Below are positions 1 through 12,137 of a DNA stretch of 64,000 nucleotides, piece by piece. The notes under the pieces are model-generated. The model searched no databases. It was not told the origin of the DNA and saw only the letters and a list, made by a program, of their open reading frames with translations. Where the stretch lies: positions 399,093,002 through 399,157,001 of the forward strand of contig CM048750.1 in NCBI GenBank assembly GCA_026315105.1. The letters run 5' to 3'. Position 1 is the first letter of the stretch, and the number at the start of each line of letters is the position of its first letter. Made by a program: the position numbers and the translations under genes. The stretch is from Locusta migratoria. Taxonomy: Eukaryota; Arthropoda; Insecta; Orthoptera; Acrididae.

Positions 1-690
<690 letters not shown>

Positions 691-2294
691 TAATCCTTTC
701 TCTAATTTCAGTTGTTTGATATTAAAGAAATATCACTTTGAGCAAGACCACTCTGTACATGTAAAATTTCTCTAAAGGATTGTCAAAATCTAAAACATTA
801 AAACTGTCTCATGTAACTGTAACAAGTATCCCAATGATAGAAATGAAATTCATTTGTTGTATTTCACAAGTTAAAATTCGTTTATTGATGAAGAACCTGA
901 GAAAAGTAGCTCGGATGAACACTAGAGGCAGCAATGGAGTGAATGCATTTGGCATGCAGCACTCCGGTTGAGAATACTGTCAACAGTGTTACCCACAAGG
1001 CCACAATAATTCACTTTAGACACAGCATTACCTATTCTTTGATGTGTATACTGTCCATATACTGCAACATCTCTTGCCAAACAGAAAAGCTATTAATACA
1101 GCTGCCTGTTTCAATTTATGGGTGGGTAATCTCTTTTCTTATGTGATCTGGGCTATTGAGGCACAAACCTCAAGAACATTTGCTTAGTAAATGCCTCATT
1201 CCCTACCAAAAAGTAATCCAAGGAATTACTTCAGTTGGTTACTAACTCTTTCCTATTGTCTGATGCAATTATAACTGTTTTGCTTTGTGTAAATTGATCA
1301 GTTGTAAAAGTGCTCTTTCTAATTTTTCATAGTTGAATAAATCAATTTAAATTCGACTTATAATTTTTACTGGTTTAGATTCTTTTTATGAGCCTTATTA
1401 TGGGATATGGTATACTGGTATTTATTTCATTTTGTTGGATTTGACATCTCTCAAACACTTCAAGAACCTCTTGATACACATTTACCAACTTGCAGTGTAA
1501 TAGGGTCTGGTTCTTGTTATAAGGGAGTGGTTTTGTGTCTAAGTCCACAGGATCACTTACTTGCTTCAGAATTATCTCTTGATGTACGTTATCTTCTAAG
1601 GAAGAGGTTGTGGTAGTCAGTTCCCCTCATCTGTGCACCTTCGTAAAGGTTAAAATTTCAATCACCTTTGGGAGAGAAGTGGGTGCAATTCAAAATTATT
1701 CTTCCTCTACTAAATAAATATGCCACTCTCTTTAACATGTATGTATAGCTCTTACAGCAACTGTGTCTGAACATTACACTAAGAGCATTACAAAAAAACT
1801 CTTCTCTTCCTTACAAATCAAAGAATACAAAGTATTTTGATATAATGATTCTCTTTGATGTTAGGAGCTGGGCTCTATTTGGCCATTCGCCCGCACACCT
1901 CCCCATACAGGTAGCGCAACGCTGACTTTCCACTCACGCATCCATCCAGTCATCTCAGCATACTGAAATAACTCACTGCAAAAAGTTTACTTCCCTTGTT
2001 GTAATGGTATCATCCTGTTGGAAGCACTTGCACCTTTGCTTTCCTAGTGTAAAGCCATTACACTGCAAACTGTGCATTTAAGAATGGATTTCAGGCCTTT
2101 TTATTGACTGAAATAGTGTGTTTTAATAAAAATTTAAAAGTAAATTTCTACACCTACATAACAAAATTGTTAAAATGTTGTCTTAATAAATTTATTGAAA
2201 AAAGAGTCAATAATTACAATGTGAATAATAATATGGTAGATGTAGAAATAATTAACACTAAGTTGTCTTAATTATGTGTGCTGAAATTGATTTC
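691..2294. other. AT-rich non-coding stretch
   Basis: No ORF with a recognisable motif, no RNA gene and no clear repeat was seen. The short ORFs here have no family likeness. It could be intron or intergenic sequence belonging to the candidate exon that follows. Confidence 0.4.
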
Positions 2295-2511
2295 AGGTTT
2301 AGTCACTGTGAGTGGTGTACCCTTGAGCTCTTTGAGAATGAATCTAAACTTTAAGAAAATCACAAAGATAGAAAATGTGACAGATTGGGAAGCAATAGCT
2401 AAGAAATACAGAATTCTCATGGGTGAGGTTGAAGAACCAGTTGGAAGCTCTGCATCAGAAGACAACAGTTCCATTGTTGAAAATGAACCTGGCAGTGATC
2501 ATGAGAGTTGA
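2295..2511 (+). CDS. candidate host terminal exon, function unknown
   Basis: An open frame follows a plausible splice acceptor (TTGATTTCAG, ending at 2296 or nearby) and ends at a TGA at 2509-2511. The peptide is mixed charged/hydrophobic, with a stretch reading TDWEAIAKKYRIL and an acidic, serine-rich C-terminus ending NEPGSDHES, which looks like real protein more than random translation. No family is recognised. The upstream exons are not visible. It lies just before a foldback repeat at 2601, so the gene's 3' UTR would run into that repeat. It might instead be a fragment of an unrecognised transposon protein. Confidence 0.3.
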
Positions 2512-2880
2512 AGACACATTACATTTTTTATATTTATGGAAAATAATGTACAAATTTTTACTGAGATGTGTGTTAACAGCCGTAATATACTTTTAAAAAG
2601 GCATATTGTCAATTGTCAGCTGTTTATTGTATTTAGAACTTTACCAGTTTTCGATATTATCCATCATCAGTATATTAAAATGAAACAGACTGATTACATT
2701 GGTGCATTTTCTGTCACCATATCAATGTCAAATGACAAAAGATATGTGAAGTGTCACTAGACCTAATGTCGAGTGACACTTTACGTATATTTTATTGTTT
2801 GACATAGATATTGTGATAGAAAATGCACCAATGTAATCAGTCTATTTAATTTGACTTTTCATATAGTAAGGACAGTTTAC

Positions 2881-4074
2881 AAAGTTTACAAGAAAGTTTG
2901 CCATCAAATTGAAGTCACAGCCATGGGCACACGCATGGCACCCACCTATGCCAACCTGTTTATGGGCTGTCAGGAGGAATCCTTCCTAAAATCCCAAAAC
3001 TCCAAACTTCTGGCCTGGTTCAGGTTCATTGATGATATTTTCATGATCTGGACTCAGGGCCAGGACACCCTATCCTCCTTTCTTGAGAACCTCAATTCCT
3101 TCTCCCCCATCCACTTCACCTGGTCTTCCTCACCCTACTATGCCACATTCCTAGATGTCAACCTCCACCTCACTGATGGCTCCATCCACACTTCCATCCA
3201 TATTAAACCTACCAACCACCAACAGTACCTACACTTTGACAGTTGCCATCCCTTCCACATAAAAACATCCCTCCCTTACAGCCTGGTCACCATTGGACAG
3301 CATATCTGCAGTGACAAGAACTCCCTTTCTGAATATGCTGAGGGTCTCACAAAGGCCTTCTCAGACAGAAACTACCCAACAGACCTATTCCGCAAACAGA
3401 CACCCCATGCCATATCCTCACACATCACAAATCCTCCTCCTAACACCAGTAACCATCCACAAAAGAGCACTCCCCTTGTCACCCAGTACTACCCTGGACT
3501 CAAACAACTAAATTGCGTCCTTCACCAAGGTTTTGGTTTTCTATCCTCGTGCCCAGAAATGAGAGACATCCTGCCCAAGATCCTTCCCACCCCTCCTAAA
3601 GTGGTGTTCCCTCGCCCTCCCAACCTCCGCAACTACCTAGTTCATCCTTATGCCACCCCAAAACCCAACTCACTGCTACAGGTATCACATCCTTGTTGAA
3701 GACCCAGCTGCAAGACCTGTCCAATCCATCCACCCAGCACTTCCTATTCCAGTCCTGTCACAGGCTTATCCTACCCTATCAGACGCCAGGCCACCTGTGA
3801 AAGCAGCCACGTAACTTACCAACTGTGCTGCAAACACTGTGCAACTTTCTATATTGGCATGACCAACAACGAGCTATCCATCCGAATAAATGGCCACCGC
3901 CAAACTGTGGCCAAAAACAAGGTGCACCACCCTGTGGCACAGCATGCAGTGGAGCACATCCTTGATTTCAATGGCTGCTTCACAACCTGGGCCATCTGGA
4001 TCCTCCCATCCACCATCAGCTTTTCTGAACTGCACAGTTGGTTGTTATCCCTACAGTACATTCTTCGATCCTGA
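2881..4074 (+). pseudogene. Penelope reverse transcriptase (C-terminal part) fused to GIY-YIG endonuclease
   Basis: One reading frame spans the region, with a single in-frame stop at 3697-3699. The first part has the Penelope RT motif GTRMAPTYANLFMG and the catalytic RFIDDIFMIW (motif C, double Asp). Motif A and everything upstream is missing. A cysteine-rich linker (CKTCPIHPPS) leads to the GIY-YIG nuclease, with TYQLCCKHC, FYIGMTNNELSIRINGH and the NxH-containing VAQHAVEH segment. In the family the RT and nuclease prime and extend at a nicked target. This copy cannot work: its N-terminus is lost and it carries a stop just before the linker. After the stop the frame stays open to 4072, so decay is slight and the insertion fairly recent. 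Confidence 0.88.
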
Positions 4075-4181
4075 AATCATCCAGGTGTCAACCTACAATA
4101 ACTTCCCCTTTTTTCCCATATCTTACACTTCCTATCTCTTTATCCCAAACCTCACCTTTTTTGGGTGGTGGGTAAATGTGT

Positions 4182-4233
<52 letters not shown>
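4182..4233. repeat. (TG)n microsatellite inside the Penelope element
   Basis: About 26 TG units lie just after the GIY-YIG region, at the matching place to the tracts at 454-493 and 36428-36470. Confidence 0.95.
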
Positions 4234-4236
<3 letters not shown>

Positions 4237-4767
4237 CATGCGGTCTAGTGTATATGCAGTGTACACGCAATTTTTTTAACATATAGTTATACGGTTTATT
4301 TTATTTTATTTTTCTCTCCTCACCTGCCTCCCCACTCCATTCCTGAGCTGCATCTTGTTATTCCCATCTAACCCATCCCCACCACCATCGTGATGTAACC
4401 TTCCTATTCCCTCTCCCCTCCCCTCCCCACCCATCCCCGATTTACTCGCTGCAGAATGTGATTCGAAGTGTGGCAGCCAGAGGTGATGGTTGTATGACTG
4501 TGTTGTGTGCCTGTGTGATTGTGTGAGTCTTCTATTTTCTGAAGAAGGCCATGGCCGATAGCTGAAAGTGTTGTATGTGTGTGTCTTCTGTATGTGCCTG
4601 TCGCAGCTCGTCGCCACTTCTTTGCGGAGAGTTGTAAACTGTCCTTACTATATTATTAGTACCAACCTTGACTTTCCATTATTATAATTTGACTTTTCTG
4701 ATGATGGGTAATATCTGAAACTGGTAAAGTTCTAAATACAATAAACAGCTGATGGTTGACAATATGC

Positions 4768-5185
4768 ATTTGTAAAGAAAATAATGTCAAAGCATAATCA
4801 TATGTCGATTGAGAATATTTTTCTGAGAAAAGAACTGGGCTTCCGATACATCATCATAATTAAAATGTATCATAAGCATTTAAAGAAAAGTATTGTACAA
4901 TTACATGGAATTGACTTTTGCCATTTTCCATAAATTGTAATGTATGTAAACAAGTACCTGCAAATGATTTTGTATAATGTTTGTGAAAAATGTATACCAT
5001 GAAGCAAAAATATTTTACTTACCAATATATAACTAGTTAACAGTAATGTTAAAATATACTGCTTTATGAAAGTGTTTGCTTTTGGATTGTTAGTCTCAAA
5101 TTTCTGTAAATAAAACTGTGTCCGTTATATAAATTAATCTCATTTGAAATAATGATATTTTCCATGCAATTTGTAAATGAACCAC
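4768..5185. other. AT-rich spacer
   Basis: Nothing recognisable was seen between the foldback right arm and the LINE 5' UTR. Confidence 0.4.
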
Positions 5186-8100
5186 AGACATTGCCGAGGT
5201 GGGGTGGCTTGCGTGCCTCAACGATGCAGATAGCCGTACTGTAGGTGTAACCACAGCGGAGGGGTATCTGTGGAGAGGCCAGACAAACATGTGGTTCCTG
5301 AAGAGGGGCAGCAGCCTTTTCAGTAGTTACAGGGGCAACAGTCTGGATGATTGACTGAGCTGGCCTTGTAACATTAACTAAAGCAAGGGGAAACTACAGC
5401 CATTACTTTTCCCAAGGACATGCAGCTTTACTGTATGTAAATATGATGATGGCATCCTCTCAGGTTAAAAAATTCTGGAGGTAAAATAGTCCCCCATTCG
5501 GATCTCCGGGCGGGGACTACTCAGGAGGCTGTTATCAGAGAAGACAATAATGGCATTCTACGGATCGGAGCGTGGAATGTTAGATCCCTTAATCGGGTAG
5601 GAAAATTAGAAAATTTAAAAAGGGAAATGGATAGGTTGAAGTTAGATATAGTGGGTATTAGTGAAGTTTGGTGGCAGGATGAACAGGATTTCTGGTCAGG
5701 TGAGTACAGGATTATAAATACAAAATCAGTTGGGGGCATTACAGGAGTAGGACTAATAATGAATAAGAAAATAGGAATGCGGGTAAACTACTATGAGCAG
5801 CACAATGATCGCATAATCATTGTCAAGATAGATATGAATCCAACACCGACAACAGTAGTACAGGTTTATATGCCAACTAGCTCTGCCGATGATGAGGAGA
5901 TCGAAGAAATATATGAGGAGCTAAAGGAAATTATCCAGACAGTTAAGGGAGAGGAAAACTTAATTGTTATGGGAGACTGGAATTCGGTAGTAGGAAAAGG
6001 AAGAGAAGGAAAAATAGTAGGTGAATATGGACTGGGCAGGAGGAATGAAAGAGGAAATCGCCTGGTAGAATTTTGCACGGAACATGATTTAATCGTAACA
6101 AACACGTGGTTTAAGAATCACAAAAGAAGGTTGTATACGTGGAAGAGACCAGGAGACACCGGAAGGTATCAGATAGAGTTTATAATGGTAAAACATAGAT
6201 TCCAGAACCAGGTGATAAACTGTAAGACATACCCAGGGGCAGATATAGACTCTGACCATAACTTGTTAGTCATGAACTGTAGGCTGAAACTGAAAAAACT
6301 GCAGAAAGGTAGGAAAATAAGGAGATGGGACTTAGATAAATTGAAGGAAAGTGAAGTTCTGGAGAATTTCAGAGGGAGATTTAGGCAACAATTGACAGAA
6401 ACTGGGGGAAATAAAACAGTAGAAGAGGAATGGGTAGCATTGAGAGATGAAATAGTGAAGGCAGCAGAGGACAAAATAGGTAGAAAGGCTAGACCTACAA
6501 AAAATCCTTGGATATCACAGGAAATACTAAATTAAATTGATGAAAGGGGAAAATATAAAAATGCAGTAAATGAAACAGACAAAATGGAGTACAGACGACT
6601 AAAAAATGAGATTGACAGGAAATGCAAAATGGCTAAGCAGGAGTGGCTAGAAGCCAAATGCAAATCTGTAGAAGAATGTATAAGAAGGGGAAAAGTACAT
6701 ACCGCCTACAGGAAAATAAGAGAGACATTTGGGGACCAGAAAAGCAACTCTACAAATATCAAGAACTCAGATGGGAAACCAGTTCTCAGCAACGAAGGGA
6801 AAGCTGAAAGGTGGAAAGAGTACATAGAGCAGCTCTACAAAGGAAATGAACTTAGAGACAATGTTGTAGGAAGGGAAGAGGAAGTAGATCAAGATGAAAT
6901 AGGAGATACTATACTGAGAGATGAATTTGACAGAGCCTTGAGAGACCTAGGTCGGAACAAGGCCCCAGGAGTAGATGACATACCCTCAGAGCTACTAAAG
7001 TCTCTGGGAGAGCCAGCCATGGCAAGACTATTTGAACTGGTGTGTAGGATGTATGAGACAGGCGAAATACCCTCAGACTTTAAGAAAAATGTAATAATTC
7101 CCATTCCAAAGAAATCAGGCGCAGGCAGGTGTGAAAATTACAGAACCATTAGTTTGATAAGTCATGGTTGCAAAATTTTAACACGAATTATCTACAGGAG
7201 AATGGAAAAGCTGGTAGAAGCTGACCTTGGGGAAGATCACTTTGGATTCAGGAGGAATGTAGGAACCCGGGAGGCAATACTCACTTTACGCCTTATCTTA
7301 GAAGATAGGTTAAGGAAAGGCAAACCTACATTTTTAGCTTTTGTAGATTTGGAGAAAGCATTTGACAATGTTGACTGGAATACACTCTTTCAAGTTCTGA
7401 AGTCAGCAGGGGTAAAATACAGGGAAAGGAGAGTTATTTACAACTTGTACAAAAGCCAGACCGCAGTTATTAGACTCGAAGGGCATGAAAGGGTAGCATC
7501 ATTTGGGAAGGGAGTAAGACAGGGTTGTAGCCTTTCTCCGATGTTATTCAATTTGTATATCGAGCAGGCGGTGAAGGAAAGCAAGGAAAAATTTGGAATA
7601 GGGATTAAAGTTCAGGGGGAAGAAATAAAAACATTGCGTTTTGCTGATGACATTGTAATTCTATCAGAGACAGCAAAGGACCTGGAAGACCAGTTGAATG
7701 GAATGGACAGTGTGTTGAAGAGAGCATATAAAATGAACATTAACAAGAGCAAAACAAAAATAATGGAATGCGGTCTTAGAAAATCAGGCGATGCTGAAAG
7801 AATTAGATTAGGTAACAAAACAATGGAGGTGGTAGATTAGATGAGTTTTGTTACTTGGGTAGTAAAATAACATACGATGGCCGCAGTACAGAGGATATAA
7901 AATGTAGAATGGCAATGGGAAGAAAAGCATTTTTGAAAAAGAGAAATTTGCTAACATTGAATATTAATTTAAGTGTAAGGAAGTCTTTTCTGAAGGCATT
8001 TGTGTGGAGTGTTGCCTTGAACGGGAGTGAAACATGGATGATAAGCAGTGTGGATAGGAAGAGAATAGAGGCTTTTAAATGTTGTGCTACAGAAGAATGC

Positions 8101-8427
8101 TGAAGATTAGGTGGGTAGATCGCATAACTAATGAAGAGGTACTGAACAGAATTGGTGAGAAAAGGAATTTTAGGCATACCCTGACTAAAAGAAGGGATCG
8201 CTTGGTAGGACACATTCTTAGACATCGGGGAATCGTAAATTTAGCATTGGAGGGAAGTGTGTGGGGTAAAAATCGCAGGAGACCAAGAGACGCATATAGT
8301 AAGCAGATTCAATTGGATGTGGGTTGCCGTTCTTATGAGGAGATGAAAAGGCTTGCTCAGGATAGAGTAGGGTGGAGAGCTGCATCAAACCAGTCTCTGG
8401 ACTGAAGACCATAACAACAACAACATT
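5186..8427 (+). mobile_element. APE-type non-LTR retrotransposon (LINE), nearly full length
   Basis: A GC-richer 5' UTR (from about 5186) leads to one long ORF coding an AP-type endonuclease and a reverse transcriptase, ending at 8405. The 3' end is short, with the tail ATAACAACAACAACA at 8412-8427. The same element is present as fragments at 12138-12676, 15861-16649 and 61668-62907, and all complete 3' ends carry GGACTGAAGAC plus (AAC)n. The family is the kind often annotated in arthropods as 'craniofacial development protein 2-like'. I cannot assign the exact clade (RTE-like is one option). Length, 5' UTR and intact catalytic motifs suggest a fairly young copy. The target-site duplication was not convincingly found. 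Confidence 0.9.
5627..8405 (+). pseudogene. LINE ORF: AP endonuclease plus reverse transcriptase
   Basis: The first in-frame ATG is at 5627, but the frame is open upstream from about 5450 and the conserved start of the nuclease (ILRIGAWNVRSLN) precedes that ATG, so the true start is upstream. The endonuclease has IVGISEVWW (catalytic Glu), VMGDWNSVVG and DSDHNLL. The RT has RNKAPGVDDIPSELL, the motif A FVDLEKAFDNVDW, VRQGCSLSPMLFNLY and the catalytic FADDIVIL. A C-terminal basic region with RRMLKIRWVD and LVGHILRH ends the protein. Three breaks inactivate it: a TAA at 6533-6535, a 4-bp tandem duplication near 7835-7841 and a 1-bp deletion near 8072. The catalytic residues are otherwise intact. 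Confidence 0.92.
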
Positions 8428-8586
8428 AAATAATTTCAAGTAACATATATGTAACATATCAGCCTTACTTCATAGTCTGGATTAGGGGTAGCCCTTCCCT
8501 TCTATCCCCATTCTCCACCCTCTTCTCTTTTACCTGATAGAATAATTAATTTGGCTATTGGCAGTACTGAGCTAAGGGAAGTACTT

Positions 8587-8591
<5 letters not shown>

Positions 8592-8646
<55 letters not shown>
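8592..8646. repeat. (CT)n microsatellite
   Basis: A nearly pure CT dinucleotide tract of about 55 bases. Confidence 0.95.
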
Positions 8647-8648
<2 letters not shown>

Positions 8649-8759
8649 AGTAATATTTAAACATATAATAAAGGAAGGAAATGGCTGAGACCTATTGGAG
8701 TCACACATAAGAAAGAAACCCCCCTATTTCTTGGCGTACATATATTTTCAGCTAACATT

Positions 8760-8762
<3 letters not shown>

Positions 8763-8802
<40 letters not shown>
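8763..8802. repeat. (AC)n microsatellite
   Basis: A pure AC dinucleotide tract of about 40 bases. Confidence 0.95.
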
Positions 8803-8804
<2 letters not shown>

Positions 8805-9399
8805 TGGAATAAACAAGAAAGTGGAGAATTGTAGGATAGAAGAATTGTTGGGTACAGATTCTGGGAGGAACATAGGTTAATGTAGGTTGAGGCTTGCTGC
8901 AATCACACAGCTGACTCGCTGGCCACTGCAGCACAGCCCAGTGTCTCATAATGGCCAGCCACTCAATAAAGTATATACAGGAATGAGCTCCAGCAAGAGA
9001 AGAGTGGTTCAAACCCAACCACCTCCAAACCACCAAGTTATTCAATAAAATGTGTCACCATATGGTAACTTCACACACCTACAAAATAGCATGGAAAACC
9101 AAATATAACAGTTATACCTGCCTTGTTCAAACCAACTCTTTTCCACTAGCCATATCAGTCACATGAAGTGATGTATTGGGGTAAATATTGGTGACATGGA
9201 GAACACAGTTCCAGGGTACAAAGAAACAGCAAAGGAAAAGGATGTACAGTACTAAACTGATTACAACAGACATTGAAAGTGACTACAATTTATCTCTTGG
9301 CATTTTGGACCCTGGTGAGAAAGTAAATAAAGCTCAAGACCCATTCATGTTGAATGATGCAATTGCCATCCCCGAATTGCTCCTTAACAGTGCCGCAGT

Positions 9400-9588
9400 G
9401 GAGTGGCCAAGAGCTCTAAGGCACCTTACTGCAGAGCACGGGGTTGCTAGCCATCAGATTTTGAGTTATCCCTCGGGCGTGAGTGTGTGTGTTGTCCTTA
9501 GCATAAGTTAGTTTAAGTAGTTTGTAAGCCTAGTGATAATGAAAGCAGCTAAGTCCCTTACATTTACACATATTTGAACATTTTTTTC
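9400..9588 (+). mobile_element. SINE (family 1), diverged copy
   Basis: The head is a decayed tRNA-like sequence (GTGGCCAAGAGCTCTAAGGC, A-box like, near 9401-9421), followed by TATCCCTCGGGCGTGAGTGTG and the shared body TTGTCCTTAGCATAAGTTAG. It ends near AGCTAAGTCCCTTACA and ATTTGAACATTTTTTT. The order and wording match the better copies at 34711-34908 and 59606-59809. It abuts the Tc1 remnant at 9590. The B box is badly decayed. Confidence 0.75.
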
Positions 9589-9589
9589 T

Positions 9590-10320
9590 TCAACAGTGAG
9601 AAGCAAGAAGGAGCTTAAACATCAATGTAGGCCAGTACTGTGATAGAGCCATGGAAAACAACAAGGGGTGTAAGGCCTTTTCACGAAAAAGACAACCACA
9701 CCATAACAGCACCACCACCAAATTTTACTGTTGGTACTACACACACTGGCAGATGATGTTCACCGGGCATTTTCTATACCCACACTCTGCCATTGTATCA
9801 CCAACAGTTTTCCACTGTTCAGTCATCCAATGTTTACCCTCTTTACACCAAGTGAGGAGTCGTTTAGCACTGATCTGTGTGATGTGTGCCTTATGGGCAG
9901 CAGCTATACCATGAAATCCAAGTTTTCTCACATGCCTCCTAAATGTCGTAGTACTTGCAGTGGATCCTGATGCAGTTTGGAATTCCTATGTGATGGTTTG
10001 GATAGACTCTGGCCTATTGCACTGTATGACCCTCTTCAGTTGTTGGCAGTCTCAGTCAGCAAACAGAGGAGGTCAGCTTGTAAGCTATCATGCTGTATGT
10101 GTCCCTTCATGTTTCCACTTCTCCCCATAGATTTCTGGCACAAGTGACAGCAGTCACCTGACCACGTTCGAAGTCCATGGAGTGCCCCATTCATCTTTCT
10201 CACGATGTCTGATGACTGCTGAGGTTGCTGATATGGAGAACTTGGCAGCAGGTGGCACCACAATTCACCTAATATGAGAAACATATGTTTTTGGGGGTGT
10301 CCGGATACTTTTGATCACAT
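9590..10320 (-). mobile_element. Tc1-like DNA transposon, decayed
   Basis: The right end reads GGTGTCCGGATACTTTTGATCACATG (10292-10317). This is a terminal-repeat wording I know from many arthropod Tc1-like elements. The interior on the minus strand codes a decayed Tc1 transposase. The other terminal repeat is not visible at the left side, where the SINE at 9400-9588 abuts, so that end is probably lost. Confidence 0.7.
9594..10284 (-). pseudogene. Tc1-like transposase remnant
   Basis: The minus strand has RKLGFHGIAAAHKAHIT followed by a segment with LTWCKEGKHWMTEQWKTV, which are the signature words just before the first catalytic region of Tc1 transposases. The upstream part reads as helix-turn-helix-like sequence with a stop (SIQTIT, stop, EFQTASGSTAST). 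Downstream, frames shift to pieces resembling the MVWLCFS / LTPLVVFHG region. The DDE triad is not complete. It has several stops and frameshifts and is certainly inactive. Confidence 0.7.
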
Positions 10321-12137
10321 GTATCATCAGATATGGGTGATTTATTGATAAAGGGAGATGAAGGTGATTTTACATATACCGTGCTTGCGAAGGTTGAAGC
10401 TGTAGAGAATGATATTTCTGAAGATGGTATTTGTGCATTTATTTCAATTGATGAAATGACAGTGTGAATTATGAACGGATGTTTAATGACGACGTGGGTT
10501 TGACTGGTTTATTTTATTGAAGAGGATGAGAATGATTTCACGGGACTAAATCTGGAGCAGGTGAAGGTAAGAAATCTTTGGATATTAAGGAAGTGCTTAT
10601 GAGTTGGGATGCAGTAGCGGAAGCATTTGTGGAGTACCTAAGGAGGTTGAGGATATTGTGATTTACCGTTACAAGGTGAATCTTGAAATGTAAATGGTGT
10701 TACTCGTAATGAAGTTTTGAACTCTGTGGATGTTGATGAAGTTGTTTGTGGTAAAAACTTCTCATACTTCAAGGAAAATAAATTATAAATTGTCTGAGGG
10801 CGGTGAAATTTCAAATTATGGAAGTATGGTAATTGTGCCGTTGCGGCTAATATCTTCACCTTGTCAGTAATGCAGTAGTGTATTTGAGTCTGATGAGGGC
10901 AGTGATACTAAGGGTTCAGATGATTTATGGAGTAATAAGGAAGATAACGGATTGGTGATGAGATTAATACTGATTGGTAAGATAAATATGAGTTTTCTGT
11001 TGATGACTGGTGGTGGTATGGGAAGATTATGAAGTTATTACCATACTTGTGGACAAGGGAGAAATTTAATAGTAAGTGGTCTTGAAGGGAGAAAAACTCC
11101 AGGTGAAAAAAGTTTTTAATGAATTGTTTGATGGCGATAGTGAAGGTTGATCTGAGCTGATGTTGTATCATAAATATGGAGGAAATAGCTCTGCCCTAAA
11201 TACTGGGAGTGCCGGAAGTTACAGGAAGGTGTGTTTAGGTCAACTGCTATAGAGTTTTGTAGTTGAATCATGTCACTCAACACCGTGTTCACAACATATT
11301 CGTAAATATACAGATGACGACTTGTGACATGGACAAATATGAATTATTTTGCAACTGGTTTCACTTGCAGTTGATCTGTTAGGTTCAGACCTAATCAAAA
11401 ACTTTGAAATCGCTCCTTATTAAGAAATAAACAGCCAACCTTTTGTTCTTAAGCTAATGCCAGGTATTTGACTGTCATCAATTTGTTTTTTAATTCACAA
11501 TTATAGTTCTGGCTTTTATTAGCCTACTGTAAATGATAATGCTACGTGATGCGTGAATGAAAGCAAAGCAGAAGTGTACCAGTACACTGACCATGAAATA
11601 GATTTTAATTTGCTGTGATGTCTCTTTTCTGTGCAGTGATGCAGTACATTTTCAAGTTGTGCTCGATTATGAAACTAGACAATCTGTTTTATGAAACTAA
11701 ATCTACGGTGATACAACAAAGACAAGTCTCCCAAGCATGCCTGAAATAACTTTTTCTATCAAAGTCATTACTGTGAATTAAAAATATTTGATGACACTCT
11801 AATGTTCTTCAAAAACTTGTATTTGACTGTGATCCCCCACAATCAAAAACAACTATGACAACTATTAGCTACAACGACAAATATAGCATAAATGTAAATA
11901 GCAATGCTGTATCAACCAAAAAGGAGAGGGGGGTGATGGGGGGCAGTCATTCTCCCACTTCAACTTACTTTAGGCAGAGCCAGTGACTAAACTATGCTGC
12001 CGTCAGAAATTATGGGAGAGTATTTTTAATGGCAGCTATTTTTGCCTTTGACTAAAACATCTCGTAACAACTACTACATTTTGTCCTCTCCTCTCATCCC
12101 ATATTTCAGTCACTGCTAACAGGGGACAACATCTGTA
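10321..12137. other. unexplained stretch with decayed acidic coding-like sequence
   Basis: From 10320 to about 11200 the plus strand reads as short open pieces rich in Asp, Glu and Gly, such as MGDLLIKGDEGDFTYTV, FIEEDENDFTGLN and SDEGSDTKGSDDLW, broken by many stops. The repeated GATGA/GGTGATG wording gives the strand a purine and T bias. This may be an old pseudogene or a low-complexity repeat. From 11200 to 12137 nothing is recognised. Confidence 0.35.

Larger units (their letters stand above)
2861..4685 (+). mobile_element. Penelope-like element with 13-bp target-site duplication
   Basis: The insertion is flanked by a perfect 13-bp direct repeat, AATTTGACTTTTC, at 2848-2860 and 4686-4698. 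The element begins with a 20-bp sequence (2861-2880) that is the exact reverse complement of 4634-4653 in its own tail, so an inverted stub of the 3' tail sits at the 5' end. The body is 5'-truncated: it starts inside the reverse transcriptase and continues through the GIY-YIG domain, a (TG)n tract (4182-4233) and the tail. The same TIR-like stub and tail occur at 35553-35575 on the other strand. The target was the foldback at 2601-4767. Confidence 0.9.
2601..4767. repeat. foldback (inverted-repeat) element split by a Penelope insertion
   Basis: The left arm, 2601 to about 2758, is the reverse complement of 2771-2860 joined to 4686-4767. The outer ends are GCATATTGTC (2601-2610) and GACAATATGC (4758-4767). 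The centre near 2755-2775 is also palindromic (AGTGTCACT / AGTGACACT). The right arm is interrupted by the Penelope element at 2861-4685. With the insertion removed, the repeat is about 340 bp and could form one long hairpin. It codes for nothing and resembles snapback MITEs. The foldback at 60781-61080 has the same style of arms. Confidence 0.85.
8428..9399. other. non-coding spacer with microsatellites
   Basis: It contains a (CT)n tract (8592-8646) and an (AC)n tract (8763-8802). Around 8900-9050 there is moderately GC-rich sequence with GGTTCAAACCC-like wording (9006-9016), which may be an old tRNA-derived repeat, but I cannot define its ends. No supported gene. Confidence 0.5.

Noticed and set aside
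2278..2294. Start codon for the 2278-2511 ORF
   Set aside because: There is no clear ATG, and the acceptor-like site inside the ORF favours a terminal exon over a small stand-alone gene.
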